NCBI GenBank assembly: GCA_028023455.1
Contig: JAQFVV010000520.1
Span: forward strand, 370,768 to 434,767
DNA: 64,000 nt
Reading direction: 5' to 3'
Origin: Epiperipatus broadwayi
Taxonomy: Eukaryota; Onychophora; Udeonychophora; Euonychophora; Peripatidae
Position numbers and translations under genes: made by a program. Below, one piece after another: positions 36,200 to 48,034 of this stretch (position 1 is the stretch's first letter; each line of letters opens with the position of its first letter). The notes beneath the pieces were generated by a model. It was not told where the DNA came from. It searched no databases and was given only the letters and a program-made list of their open reading frames with translations.

Positions 36200-36895
36200 C
36201 AATTTTATAAGTTAGAATGCAAACAATGAATAAAATAATTGGATTCTGAATATTCAACAACAAGATGTCTGTGACCATTTTCTAACAAACTGGTCTTTCT
36301 TTGGTAGAAACATAGATTTTTTTATGTTATTTAAATCCAATTGTTTTAAAATTTAAACACCTTAAGATTATAAACTTGTGTCATTTTAGCTAATGGTATC
36401 AGATACTTTATATTTTATCAGATTCAGCTTTAAGTTACCTTGTTGACAAAGGATAGGAAATAAATGTTGATTGACTTTTTCTGATTACATTTATTGACTG
36501 ACATTAATGATATCTGTATGTGACTTGGAAAATACAAAACATACTTTATAAGTTCTTAAATGCTAATATATTGATAATGATGATAAATTATTTTCTATTG
36601 TGATAAGATATTTTTCCATTTATAATCACTCATGTAATAATCTAAAATACTCCAAAAATATTTTAATGCAGAATCTGCCTGCATATAGATAATCTTTGAT
36701 TAACATAATTAGATTATTTTTCAGAATATTACATAAGTCAAAAAATACATATACTGGATAATAGGTTACATTATTGTTTTGCTCAATAATAAAAAATAAT
36801 GCTTAAAAATAAACATTAACTATGGGTACACGTGCAAAAATAAATCCTGCAAATTTTTATACCACCAAATTTTTTAACTTTTATATTCGATGTAA
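36200..36895. other. Unassigned AT-rich DNA
   Basis: Nothing recognised. Confidence 0.4.
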
Positions 36896-36899
36896 TGTT

Positions 36900-37340
<441 letters not shown>

Positions 37341-37462
37341 TAAACTTCACAAATCCTGTCACATATTATTAGTATGTGGTCCTGTTTACTGCCCTTTTAT
37401 CACAAACAAGGTTATTTTACATGCTATAATCAATACTAAAAAAAAACAATGATAAATATTTG

Positions 37463-37858
37463 TAATTATATGTTGGACCATTTCCAACATCTAGAATTAA
37501 TAGTTCAACATTATTTAAAAAATTTAAACTTTATATAAACTTTTTAAATACATTCACCTATTAATAACAGCACACAAGTTAGTAAATGAGACAAGATTTC
37601 AAGTGTGATTATTATTCTCTTTACATAGGTATTTTGGATATGTCCAGTTATAATATCATGAGAATCAAACCTAGGACCTTTGATGCTGTAACCAAATAGA
37701 CTATATTGTCAAATATTTGAAACATTGTGGTGCATACTAACTTGTGTACAATTAGTAATAGATGAATGTATTTGAGAAGTTAAAATAAAGTTTGAATTTT
37801 TTCTTAAAAAAAATTAAAAATTAGTTCTTGATTATGAAAATAGTTCAGTATATAATTA
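37463..37858. mobile_element. MITE with about 90-bp inverted ends and tRNA-like interior
   Basis: The left end TAATTATATGTTGGACCATT is mirrored by the right end (reverse complement CTAATTATATACTGAACTAT). Both continue with an AATTTAAACTTTAT / AATTCAAACTTTAT block and AAATACATTC. The interior at about 37655-37700 has GAATCAAACCTAGGACC, a B-box-like block on the minus strand. Its right half recurs at about 44755-45023. No coding. Confidence 0.6.
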
Positions 37859-37869
37859 GAAAAACAGTG

Positions 37870-38285
37870 TTATCATCGAGACCAAAAAAAAAAAACTATG
37901 TTTAATAAAGAACATTAAAGAAAGATACCATGCAAAATAAACTCTATATATTTTTGAGGTATCAAATATGTATATTACATAAAATAATAATAAAATCATT
38001 AAAAATCATATCAAGGATTTTACAACAAAAACATGTTATCACTTTCTAAAACTTCATATTTTTTCTCACATTCCACATTATTCTATGATTGATTTTATAC
38101 TATTTTATAAATATTTCTCTTCTTTTTTTGTAAATTAGTAATTTCTTTAATATGCATATAACTATGTAAGATTACAAAAAATAGTCAGTGTTATACTATG
38201 TAAAATCTATGTAATATAAGATTACTTGTACGTGTTTTTTTAATCTGAAAATGAGCTCAGCAATCCAAGAAATATAACACTATAA
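37870..38285. other. Unassigned AT-rich DNA
   Basis: Nothing recognised. Confidence 0.4.
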
Positions 38286-38287
38286 AC

Positions 38288-38635
38288 CAAGAGCAATGCA
38301 AAGACTTCTGCCTACTCAGCACAGTATGGAATGATACAGATTCATGTTAAGAGTAAGAAAAACAGTCAAGAATAAAATACAAAGATGAGGCTGAAATGGA
38401 GCTGGCTGAACATATTTTTATAAGAGATGATAGTAGATGGATATCTGAAGTTTCAAACTAGATCCCAAGAAGTCACAAAAGTGATAGAAAAGACCACATG
38501 CAATATAAATAGATGAATAGGAAAGATTGCTGGGATGATGTGAAGAAGAGAGGTTGTGGATCAAAGAAACTGTATTAAATTAGAAAAGATCTTTACCATG
38601 CAATTGACTGATAAAATTTGTGAATGATGACTCAA
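38288..38635 (+). pseudogene. RTE-like LINE 3' end, decayed copy
   Basis: It aligns by eye to 11015-11404: AGAGCAATGCAAAGACTTCT corresponds to the LQT region, then GGAGCTGGCTGAACATATTT to the WSWAGHI region, GATGATAGTAGATGGAT to DDNRW, and GGATCAAAGAA to the DQR region. Several stops and indels are present. It is a third 3' fragment of the same family. Confidence 0.75.
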
Positions 38636-38639
38636 TCAA

Positions 38640-39430
38640 TAATATCATTGACATTAATTTACCATCATTTGCCAATCCTCTAAAATAAATCACTTTAACA
38701 TCCAGTTCTACCATAAATTAAAAAAAAAAACTCTTTATTACTTCACCATAAAATAACAAAATTTTATTAAATATAATAATTTAATGAAACCAACTTTTTA
38801 TATAAATATCAAAAAATTTAGAACTCATATTGTAATACTTTTAAATTCTGCATTTTAATTGGTTATCTGAAAAGCAAATTTGTTGGCAACAGAAAGTCAC
38901 TGCCAGCATTAACTAGTCCATTTCATTCTATTACGATCTGGCCACAATAACATAAGTAATTACTAGAAATTTAAGTGCAGGCTATTTTCTGATTATTGGC
39001 CATTCTTAAAAAGGAGCATTTTCTGTACTAAAGTTTCCAGCAACTATATTTATTCTTATTGTGACATTTATGCTAAAAAGTATAACACTTCTGAATATCC
39101 ATGGAGCAAGCAGGGCTTTATATTGACAATGATCAGCAAATATTTTGACAATCGATTTGGCACTATGATCTGGAAACTAGTGATTACTCCTGTTTAAATG
39201 CAGACTACATTTAAGCTAGAAAATTATGTATGGTGTTACTTTGCTCAGAAAGTCTCTGATAAAGAACATTGTAAGCATATAATAGAAAAATCTTTGATTT
39301 TCCAAAGTGGTATTGGTTATTTTTTATCATATATTTTAATGTCAAATCTTTAATAGAGTTTGATACACACGCACCCACTCTCTCTCTCACATGCGCACAT
39401 GCACACACACATGCAAAATTGTGAAATAAA
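38640..39430. other. Unassigned DNA with CT/CA microsatellite
   Basis: Mostly unassigned. A CTCTCTCTC then CACATGCGCACA-type dinucleotide patch lies at 39370-39412. The 108-codon minus frame 39211-39537 runs over this patch and the start of the palindrome, so I do not call it a gene. Confidence 0.45.
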
Positions 39431-40125
39431 TTCCTCTTCACACGTGCTAAAAACACATTCCTCATCAATAATTGTTTTAAACCATAGGTTATCCACCTAT
39501 GGTTAGAGCTTATTCTAAACCAACCAATTTGGACCATGGCTAAATTACAGCTTGAACTCTTATTTTTAAATCTGCTTATTACTTGAACAAGTTCAATTTA
39601 TATATCACAGATAAGAGAAAGCTTTTCATTTTTAACTATCTGTGACACTGAATCTTATTAGTTTGTTTATACATAATAATTAATGATATAATAATTTATG
39701 TGCATGTAATATTAAAAAAGGAACTACTCTTCACATATGCACTAAAAAAATGGCGCACATTCTAATACCTTCTACGGTGGTTTTAAAACAGTTATTGATG
39801 GGAGAGTGCACGTTAATTTTCTAGCATGTGTGAAAAGTAGATCCTTCCACAATTTTACATGTATATAAATTGTTATTACATATATACAAACTAATAAGAT
39901 TCAGTATCGCAGGTAGTTAAAAGTAAGATACGTTCTTTTCTCTATGATATATAAATAGAACTTGTGCAAGTGATTTGCAGATTTAAAAGTCAGGCTCATA
40001 ATAAGTTTGAATCCTAATTTAAGTATGGCTATAACTATTGGTTTATTTAAAAAATAAGCTCTAACCATGATTTAAAACACATTGATGGGTGTGTGTGTAA
40101 ATTTTCTAGTGAAGAGCGATTCCAT
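39431..40125. mobile_element. Large palindromic (foldback) element, about 300-bp arms
   Basis: Left-arm landmarks, in order CTCTTCACACGTGCT, GTTTTAAACCA, GGTTAGAGCTTATT, TTTTTAAATCTGC, AACAAGTTCAATTTATATAT and CTGAATCTTATTAGTTTGT, all reappear as reverse complements in mirror order on the right. Examples there are ACAAACTAATAAGATTCAG at 39886 and AATAAGCTCTAACCATG at 40051. The centre near 39775 holds a further minor inverted copy of the end motif (CTCTTCACATATGC and GCATGTGTGAAAAG). No coding is seen. Confidence 0.85.
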
Positions 40126-40227
40126 CCACATGACTATATATATATCGCTAAAATATTTATTATATATATATAATTATAAATTGATTTACAAGTATCAAAC
40201 TTTTTGCATTTACCACTTTAACATAAT

Positions 40228-40836
40228 AACTGAAACACACAGTCTTATTATATACCTGTGTCTATATATATAATATATAGGGTATATGAGCACAGACTTT
40301 CACATGACCCACCACTCTCCACACTATCTCATAACACTGATACACCCAAACACATATATGTTGAAAAGATAAATAATCACCAATATACATATTTCATGCT
40401 AAACCAGAAATCATCAGTTGGTCCAGATTACCATCTCTACACATATATGCTATAAGTGTTCAGATATATATTAAGATAGCCAAACCTCATACTTTAATGG
40501 ACAGGCCTCAATCTACTTCACACTCCAACTCTTCAACCGTCCATTCAATTGAAAATCTGATGATGGAATGCTCGAAGGCCACCCTAAGGCAGAGATTCTT
40601 GTCACATCTATGTTGACCTAAGATCAATCTGACCCCTCATGTACAGGACATAATTTATTTAATACATATACAAGGGATGGGCAGATATCTCTATTATGTA
40701 ATAACTGAAACACACAGGCTTATTATATATCTGTTTATATATGTAATATACAGGGTATATGAGCGCAGACTTTCACATGACCCACCACTCTCCACACTAT
40801 CTCATATCACTGATATACTTGAACATATTGTAACGA
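40228..40836 (-). mobile_element. Foldback family F1, tandem minus units with 14-bp target duplication
   Basis: The 14-mer CACTTTAACATAAT at 40214-40227 is repeated exactly at 40837-40850. Between them lies one full F1 monomer and part of a second. AATAACTGAAACACACAG occurs at 40225 and 40700, 475 bases apart. This copy is all in minus orientation, without a mirror arm. The open frames at 40082 and 40258 are not genes. Confidence 0.85.
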
Positions 40837-40854
40837 CACTTTAACATAATTAAC

Positions 40855-41650
40855 TTCAGATTATAATATTTCTCTTTTGTGTGTAATACCTTTTTTAGCT
40901 ATAATTAAAGCTTCTATTATTCCTTATTTATATAAAATGCAATGTGTTTATATTTAAGTGATTCAAGTATTACTGAATAGCCATAAATAGGGAATCCAAA
41001 TAAATCCATATAAAATTCTTTATGCTAATAAATAAATAATATTAAGATCATTTCACATTTTAACATTATTATTTTAAAACAACAGAAATAAGAAGAAAAT
41101 AACATTTTAAATCTTTTTCCAATATTTATTTCTTTTTTTATTTGTATATCTGTTTAGACTTGTTAATTTAAACATCTGTTTTATTATAGTATGGTATTAC
41201 AGATAATACATAAAATTATGCTTAACCTTTCCTCCAATAATTTGCTTTTTATTTATTTTTTAACCTAAATTTTAAATTTTTTACTATTGTGAAACATCAA
41301 TATAAATAGAATTAAAGTTTACATTTATTTTGAATATTTTCTATTATTTGCTAGCTTATGTATATACATATTTTAAGTTTTTATATAAAAATCTTTAATA
41401 TATATATTCTTTTTTTTAACTCATCACAAAATATATATGTATTTTTTATTAGTATGCTTATTTACAAAAAATTTAAATAAAACTTAAACTTTATTGTCAG
41501 TAACTATTTAAAATAGCTTTGTTATAATATACTTCTTTATTATCAGTTTCTCGTTTAAATAAAAGACAACAAATTTCAAAATCCAATTTTTCAACAAAAT
41601 TATTTTAATAGTGGAAAAAGCATACAATAGAAACTTTTATATGACACGAT
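40855..41650. other. Unassigned AT-rich DNA
   Basis: Nothing recognised. Confidence 0.4.
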
Positions 41651-41662
41651 ATGTTTTCTTTT

Positions 41663-41764
41663 TTTTAAGTGTCATAGCATCGGCCGGGACGCGAACCCGC
41701 AACCCGGGCAATTGCCTGCAAGTGCAAAGCAGTCGCGCTGACCTCTTGACCACCAATGCAAGAC
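41663..41764 (-). mobile_element. tRNA-derived SINE, family A, with perfect 12-bp target duplication
   Basis: The 12-mer ATGTTTTCTTTT at 41651-41662 is repeated exactly at 41765-41776. On the minus strand the element starts TTGCATTGGTGGTCAAGAGG, has the B box GGGTTCGCGTCCCGG, and ends ATGCTATGACACTT plus an A run. It is about 102 bp, GC-rich compared with the surroundings, and lacks a LINE-like tail, so it is a very short SINE. Confidence 0.93.
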
Positions 41765-41779
41765 ATGTTTTCTTTTACT

Positions 41780-43200
41780 TTATATTTAAAAGAATATATC
41801 TTAATGAGCATTAAAATGTTAACCAATTTTAATTAACTGACTACAGCCAAGGCTCTCTCCTATTACTCTTTCCTTCACAAAATAACAAAGAAAGAGAAAA
41901 AATTACCTGGTTTAGTATTTGTCCAATAGTAAGAGTTGGAATGTTTTTTCTATCTTTGTTTACTCTCTAGATATCTAAATATTATTGAATGGTTTATAGA
42001 ATTCTTATAGGGCAATAGTAGACTGGCATATATATGACCTGGGTTCAAATCTGGGCTATTGAATACATTATGTTGACTATGGGATAACTTTCTGAAAAAA
42101 ATTCTCAAGCTTGGTTAGAAAATGTGTAATTGTATTTAATCCAGTTTCCAAGCAACCTTCTGTTATGATGTTGAGTATTTACTATTTGCAGACAACTATG
42201 AAAAAAATAGATGTCGCTACTGTTTTAAATACATAAAAACTTCATACTGTTTAGAATATTTTACTTCTAATGTTACAAGTCATTGTATTATCAAATATCT
42301 TACCAATGCAAAGTACTCGAAATCTATATTCTTCAGCTATAAAAAATTTATTTATGCATTTACTGAATAGTATAAAAGGGGTAGATAAATGGTTAAAACT
42401 AACTAACTACCTTAAAAAATCGTTCAGTTATGGGGGAAATATTGTCAAGCTTTGCCTAAATTTGAAATCAGGTTTTAGACATAATGGATAGATATACTAA
42501 ACACTGCACCAATGGAATTTCTAAGTGCATAATGCCAAAGATCATTTTGTGCTGATCTAGCAATCTATAAAGAAGGGGATACTAAAAAATGAACTAACAA
42601 TATTTGGTTAATTAGTGTAAATTAAATATAATGTTGGAAAATATTGTATTTAATTATGGATGATTATCGTTACATATAGAACTATTTCCATTATCTTTTT
42701 AACTATTAAATATTTATAAAAAAACAATTCAAACTTTTCATATATCTACAATTATTAATGCTTGCACACAAAGTAGTATACAGTACAATGTTACAAGTGG
42801 TATAATAATCTGTAGTTGTATTCAGTCCAGTTTCAATATAACTCATTCTTGTTCTGGTATTGCTGATCTGATCATTGACAGTACTAGCATCTTTAGATTT
42901 GTGAATATTGAATTTAAAATGAAGCTCTAGACAATTAGGTTATTCTGATGATTTACAATCTAATAAATTTAGTTCTAATGAGAAGTGTGTTACAAAGTCA
43001 AAAATTTGATTGCTTTTGCATATTTTATATACTGGTAAATAAGGTTATTAAAATTTCCACTTACTGTTTTATTTGTTCCAATAATATTAGGTGATATGAT
43101 TTTAAAAATAATTCATAAGCCAAAAGTCTCTATTTCTAATTAATCACTTTTATGTGCTTCTATGTTTAAAAAAAAAAAATTAAATAAAAGAATATATATA
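41780..43200. other. Unassigned AT-rich DNA
   Basis: Nothing recognised. The 73-codon frame at 42270 has no domain. Confidence 0.4.
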
Positions 43201-43204
43201 TATA

Positions 43205-44100
43205 TAATTAAAAGGGATTTGAACCTAGACTTTCAAACTTCCTTCGATCATTCATTCCATCTAATATAACCAATACACATGACCACATACATGTGAAAAA
43301 GATAAATGATCTTCAATATAGGTAGTTCATATTGAACCAGTACTCATCAGTTGGTCCACATCATCATCTTCCATATATATATATAATCAGTCCTCTTTTT
43401 ACATTAAAATAGAAAATCTATAAACTTTAATGGACAGACTTCAATTCTCTCTACCCTACAATTCTTCAACTATCCATGTCATTGAAAATGTAATGATGGA
43501 ATGTGCAAAGCTCTATTGATGCCATTAAAATTGTTATACCCATGTTGACCTTAATTCATTATGACCCCTCATATGTAGGATTTTAACATGTCCATTTAAA
43601 TACACAGAAAAGGGGTGGGCAGAATACAGACTGAATATGTGTAATATTTAATATCAGTATAGTATATATACTTAAACTAGATGTAATTAAATGGGGTTGG
43701 AACCTAAACTTTCAAGCTCCCTTAAATCATTTATTCTATCTAATATAACTGATACACATGACAACATACATGTGAAAAAGATAAAATAATCTCCAATATA
43801 TGTATTTTGTGCTGAACCAGCACTCATCAGTTGGAGAGGATTGAAACCTGTCCATTAAAGTTTGTAGATTTGCTATCTTAATATAAAACAAGCACTGATT
43901 GTATATATTTGTGGAAGATGATGATCTGAACCAACTGATGAGTTCTGGTTCAGCATGAAATATGTATATTGGAAATCATTTAATTTTTTCACATGTACGT
44001 GGTCATGTATATCAGTTATATTAGATAGAATGAATGATTGAAGGCAGCTTGAAAGTCTAGGTTCAAATCACATTTAAATACATCTATTTTAAGTATATAT
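43205..44100. repeat. Foldback family F1, two minus units then a plus arm
   Basis: Two minus units start GGGATTTGAACCTAGAC (43214) and GGGGTTGGAACCTAAAC (43693), spaced about 478 bases. At about 43835 the orientation flips, and a plus unit runs to a GGTTCAAATCACATTT end. The outermost ends are therefore inverted repeats of each other. Confidence 0.85.
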
Positions 44101-44289
44101 ACTACACTGGTAATTAAATATTATATATATATATATTACACTTATTATTTAAATAATACTTTGGGTGCAATTTCAAATTTATAATTGCTGTTTGTAATGT
44201 TATAATTAACTATTTATTAGTCTACATTCAGAATAGGTTATATTTATCTGTTTAAAGATGTTTATTTAAACTTCTTTGTTTCAATAATT

Positions 44290-44460
44290 TCAATCTCTGT
44301 GGTCAAATTGCAATCTTTAATGTCTATATAAATATATTAGACCATTAATAAAGGTGGGATTCCACCTTCATTATTAAAAAGGAGGTTCCCTTGACAACAG
44401 TTTGAAATTGTTGATTATTATTGATATTGGGATTGTCTAAGTGTTGACTGGCTTTTAATA
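44290..44460 (+). repeat. Dispersed block shared with 27960-28120
   Basis: See 27960: CCTTGACAACAGTTTGAAAT, GATTATTATTGATATT and GTGTTGACTG align with that copy. A local hairpin, GGTGGGATTCCACC, precedes it at about 44355. Confidence 0.45.
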
Positions 44461-44491
<31 letters not shown>

Positions 44492-44754
44492 GAAGGGGGG
44501 TATATAAAACTTAACATGCATATGTTAAATTGGGAAAATACAAAAGGTATTGAACAGAAAGGGGGAAAATTAAAAAAAAAAATTCAAAGAAGCTGTTCAT
44601 GTAATAATGGCTTATAATCCTATAAGTCAAATTAAGGTGATAATTCACAATGTTTGAAAGCCACTCATTAATCTTGCCCTAGGAAAAAGTGGCGAAATCA
44701 TGAGGACATTCATAGATAAGTATATAAAATTCTAACTGATTGTTGTCTTTGACA

Positions 44755-45023
44755 TAATGTCTAGTCGATTAAAGCATCACCTTAAATTCAATATTCATGA
44801 ATCTAAAGATCCAGGTTCAAATTCAATGCTGATACTGTCATTGGTCAGGCCAGCAATACTTGAAAAAGAGAAAAAAATAATATTACTAAAAATGTATTAT
44901 ATATTAACTTGTGTGTTAGTTATAACAGTTGAATGCATCTGAAAAGTTAAATAAATTTAGAATTTTTCTAAAATACATTTAACAATTAGTATTTGTTGAT
45001 GGAAATAGTCCAACATATAATTA
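44755..45023 (+). repeat. Partial copy of the 37463 MITE with tRNA-like block
   Basis: It contains AGATCCAGGTTCAAATTC as a B-box-like block near 44808, and ends with AAAAGTTAAATAAATTTAGA, GGAAATAGTCCAACATAT and AATTAT, matching the right half of 37463-37858. The 61-codon frame inside it is not a gene. Confidence 0.5.
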
Positions 45024-45029
45024 TCAATA

Positions 45030-45700
45030 AATAGATTTATATTTACTTGCAAACAATTATTTTAAAAAACAAAAAAGGTTATTTTAAACAGAAAATAAGT
45101 AAAAATATTGAAAATAAACCCAATTTAAAAAATCACATAGCTTAAATTAATATTATAATACATAAATATGGGCATTAAACTGATATTGATTTTAACACAT
45201 TTTTGTCAATGAATGTAAATAATTCGCTAGATTAGCCTTTTCCAACGTATTACTAACAATATTCTGAGAGAACGCAGAACAACAGAAATATTGTACAGAT
45301 TAAAATTTTTAGCATAAACTCATAATAGCATTTTGTGATTAACTATTAGAACAATATGTTGTGTGAAATAGATACGTGTCAGGAATTAACAAAATATCTC
45401 TTTTGGGTAATTCCTAAAAATGAGATCAGTATGTTCAAAGTTACAATTAAGAGTTTATTTATAGTTTAATAAGAACTTAATAAGAACTTTTTGGAAGTTT
45501 GTGGTCTAAAACCTGTAAATAGTTTCATAAACAAAAAGTGACATCCAGAGATTCTGTCAAAAATATGGCTTGCTTATCCTGCTAATAAGGATGCCTGGCA
45601 ATTAACTAGTTTTATCTAATAGACTATAAAGAAATTACCCCCCCCCTATTAATATAAAGCATTTAACAAGTACTAAAAAAAAAACATACAAAGAATTTGT
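45030..45700. other. Unassigned AT-rich DNA
   Basis: Nothing recognised apart from a C8 run near 45640. Confidence 0.4.
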
Positions 45701-45706
45701 AATATA

Positions 45707-45902
45707 GGGAGCATATCAATAGCTCTAACAAGCTATTATTGATAAGTGCCAAAGAGAAAGCATTTAAAATCTCTATCTAGAATTATTCCTATCTTCAGAT
45801 CAATCAGTTTCGAGTTCAGTGAGGAGCTAGAACATGCAGACACTAATGCTTTCTTTTTGGTACTTATCAGTAAAAGCTTGTTAAAACTATTGGTATGCTC
45901 CC
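45707..45902. mobile_element. MITE with 57-bp terminal inverted repeats
   Basis: The left end GGGAGCATATCAATAGCTCT is mirrored by the right end (reverse complement GGGAGCATACCAATAGTTTT). The match continues for about 57 bases through ACAAGCT-TTATTGATAAGTGCC and AAAGAAAGCA. The interior keeps TTTAAAATCTCTATCTAGAA, as in the element at 9125. The 61-codon frame 45746-45931 overlaps the MITE and is spurious. Confidence 0.8.
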
Positions 45903-46099
45903 TGCATTATGTATCTTTAATACAAGCTTAAAAAGCAACGTCATGCGATATATGATTTGTTTTATTGATTATTTAAAAAATTTGTAAATAAAGCAATATA
46001 TATTCTATTGCTGATAAAGAATGAAAATTATATGGGTTGAAATCAATTCAAAGGATAAGAAAAAGTAGTGCTAACTGATAAAAAGTTCCATATGTACAC

Positions 46100-46190
46100 T
46101 GGAGCATAAAGTCTGCAGATCAGATCTATCATATCCGGTATTCAAATTTCTTATGAACTCCCAAGTAGTGAAGCCATTCAATCATTTTTA
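46100..46190 (+). mobile_element. SINE family G fragment
   Basis: It carries the family landmarks GATCTATCATATCCGGT, TTCAAATTTCTTATGAACTC, CCAAGTAGTGAAGCCATTCA. Other copies are at 49170, 49795, 54355, 54530 and 60010. Confidence 0.55.
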
Positions 46191-46259
46191 TTATTTAATG
46201 AATTTAATTTATCACTTGTAACATTATAATTTATTTTCACTTGTTATCCTATTTTGCCC

Positions 46260-47520
46260 TGATTTACATATATAAATAAAATACCATATACACCTTTAAT
46301 GAATACTTTTTAATACAATATAAGAGAATTTATTTCTCCTTGCTTATAGTTTCAACTGTTCATCGGTCATCCTCAGTGCTACAATATTCAAATATATATA
46401 ACCATAAAATTAATACTTATTTAAGTATACAAATAATATAAACATTATAAACAATATCATATGTTAATGTTTTATTCAATACAAATATAATATCTGGAGT
46501 TATATAATTATATAAGAAATTTGAGCACAGACTTTCAAGCTCCTTTCAGCTATCCAATCTATCTCATGCAACTGATACACATGACCACGCACATGCACAA
46601 AAGATAAATTATCTCCAATATATGTATTTATCTTTTACACATGTGTGTTGTCATGTGTATCAGTTGTATGAGATATATTGAATGGCTTAAAGGAGCTTGA
46701 GAGTCTGTGTTCAATCCCTTATATAATAACATAACTCTAGGTATATAAATTATACTTGTATCCAACCAAACATTATAAATTTGCCTATATCCTATCCACC
46801 CCTCTTCTATGTATTTAAATGGATGAGGTCCTATGCATGAGGGATTAAAGAGACTTAAAGTCAACATGAGCATGACAATAATATTGATATCAATGAGGGA
46901 TTTGGATGTTTCATCATCAATTTTTTTAATGGAATGAATGGCTGAAGGAGTTGAAGGATGGAATAGATTGAAGTCTGTCTATTAAGTTTGAAGATTTGCT
47001 ATCTTAATATAAACTGAGCACTGATTATATATGTGTGGAAGATTATGATCTGGACCAACTGATCAGTTCTGGTTCAGCATGAAATACATATATTGGAGAT
47101 TATTTACCCTTTATGCATGTGTGTCATCATGTGCATCAGATGTATGAGATAGATTGACAGCTGAAGAGAGCTTAAAAGCCAGTGCTCAAATTCCTTATAT
47201 AATATCCTATGTTACAAATTTTAAAATAACAATATAATTTTTCATTGATCTTTATAATGATATTAATTTTGAATTAATATTACTTTTTATCTTATTCTTA
47301 ATTGATTTCCTTTTTTATAATTTGTTTTAATTTTAATATATACTTTTCTACATTTTAATAATTTAATAATTTGATTCTAATAATTTAGTTTATTTCTATC
47401 ATTTTAATAGTAATAACTACACAATATATTTTATATAATTTTATTTTCTCAATTTATACCTTTTCTTAAATTACTGTTATCTCTTTTCTAAACTCTTACC
47501 AATTTTAAGCAAGTTTTAAA
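46260..47520 (-). repeat. Penelope-like element terminal repeat, left (inverted), split by F1
   Basis: Two pieces, 46260-46466 and 47201-47520, are the reverse complement of 48680-49110. They carry TTTATTTCTCCTTGCTTATA, AGTTTCAACTG and, after the insertion, AATTTTAAAATAACAATATA, CTTATTCTTAATTGATTTCC and AATTTTAATATATAC. An F1 element separates them. The conserved hairpin is at 46344-46384. A third copy is at 51289-51860. Confidence 0.75.
46467..47200. mobile_element. Foldback family F1 nested in the Penelope-like terminal repeat
   Basis: The 14-mer AATATCATATGTTA (46453-46466) recurs with one mismatch as AATATCCTATGTTA (47201-47214), and the Penelope terminal repeat continues across the joint. 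The insert begins with a minus arm near 46505 (AATTTGAGCACAGACTTTCA), flips to plus near 46640, and ends with a plus arm whose terminus GTGCTCAAATTCCTTATAT mirrors the start, so the ends form long inverted repeats. The minus frame 46628-46873 is spurious. Confidence 0.85.
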
Positions 47521-47524
47521 TGAA

Positions 47525-47780
47525 ACAATTTTGCCAAGCTAACAATTTTAGAAATAATTATATAGGTGAAACAAAGAATTCACTTTATACAAGATAAACC
47601 CAACAAACCCAAATATGATAAAAGATGACCTATTTATTTACATTCATTGGAGACAGGACATCAATTTGAAAAATATAGTGTAAAGATGATTAATTATACT
47701 AACAATAAGAGATAGAAAAATAAAAGAAACTATATTAATTAAAAATATTAGGCCATCTTTAAATAAGGATTTGATTTAAT
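47525..47780 (+). pseudogene. Penelope-like element GIY-YIG endonuclease, decayed
   Basis: One plus frame from about 47540 reads FRNNYIGETKNSLYTR. After a frame change near 47600 it reads HSLETGHQFEKYSVKMINYT (47637 on), then NNKR and a stop, and after another shift KETILIKNIRPSLNKDLI and a terminal stop at about 47780. YIGET-x5-L-x-T-R followed by HSLETGH is the hallmark order of the GIY-YIG domain at the C-terminus of Penelope-like retroelements. The tyrosine of YIG and the following arginine are kept. It is a broken fragment of about 80 residues and cannot be functional. Confidence 0.85.
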
Positions 47781-47820
47781 TTGTTAAACATATAATCTTG
47801 AGATAAAAAAAATCACCCAC

Positions 47821-48030
47821 ATGGAGCTTAACAAAAATATATGTGTGAAAATAGCATATAAAACATTAATACAGTATAAAACAAATAAAAATAAAAAGTT
47901 TTTCATTACCATCAATTATAATCCATTCCATACTGAACTTTCTCAAAGTTTTTTTTTGCCAGTCATTAACATTAAATCCAATGTTCCTTATAAAAATATT
48001 ATAAAATTTAGAACCAAGGTAACATTTTAA
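47821..48030 (+). pseudogene. Possible Penelope RT-to-nuclease linker remnant
   Basis: The 69-codon frame contains KKFFITINYNPFHTEL, then NVPYKNIIKFRTKVTF. The segment with I-T-x-N-Y-N-P-F followed by a later K-F-R-T pattern recalls the region between the reverse transcriptase and the GIY-YIG nuclease of Penelope-like elements. It lies downstream of the GIY-YIG remnant on the same strand, the wrong order for one standard copy, so it may be part of a second, tandem copy. Tentative. Confidence 0.35.
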
Positions 48031-48034
48031 TACC

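Noticed and set aside
39211-39537. 108-codon minus frame
   Set aside because: It spans a CA/CT microsatellite and part of a palindrome arm; the Cys/Ala/His run is the translated microsatellite.
45746-45931. 61-codon frame
   Set aside because: Falls within a MITE and its inverted repeat; no domain.
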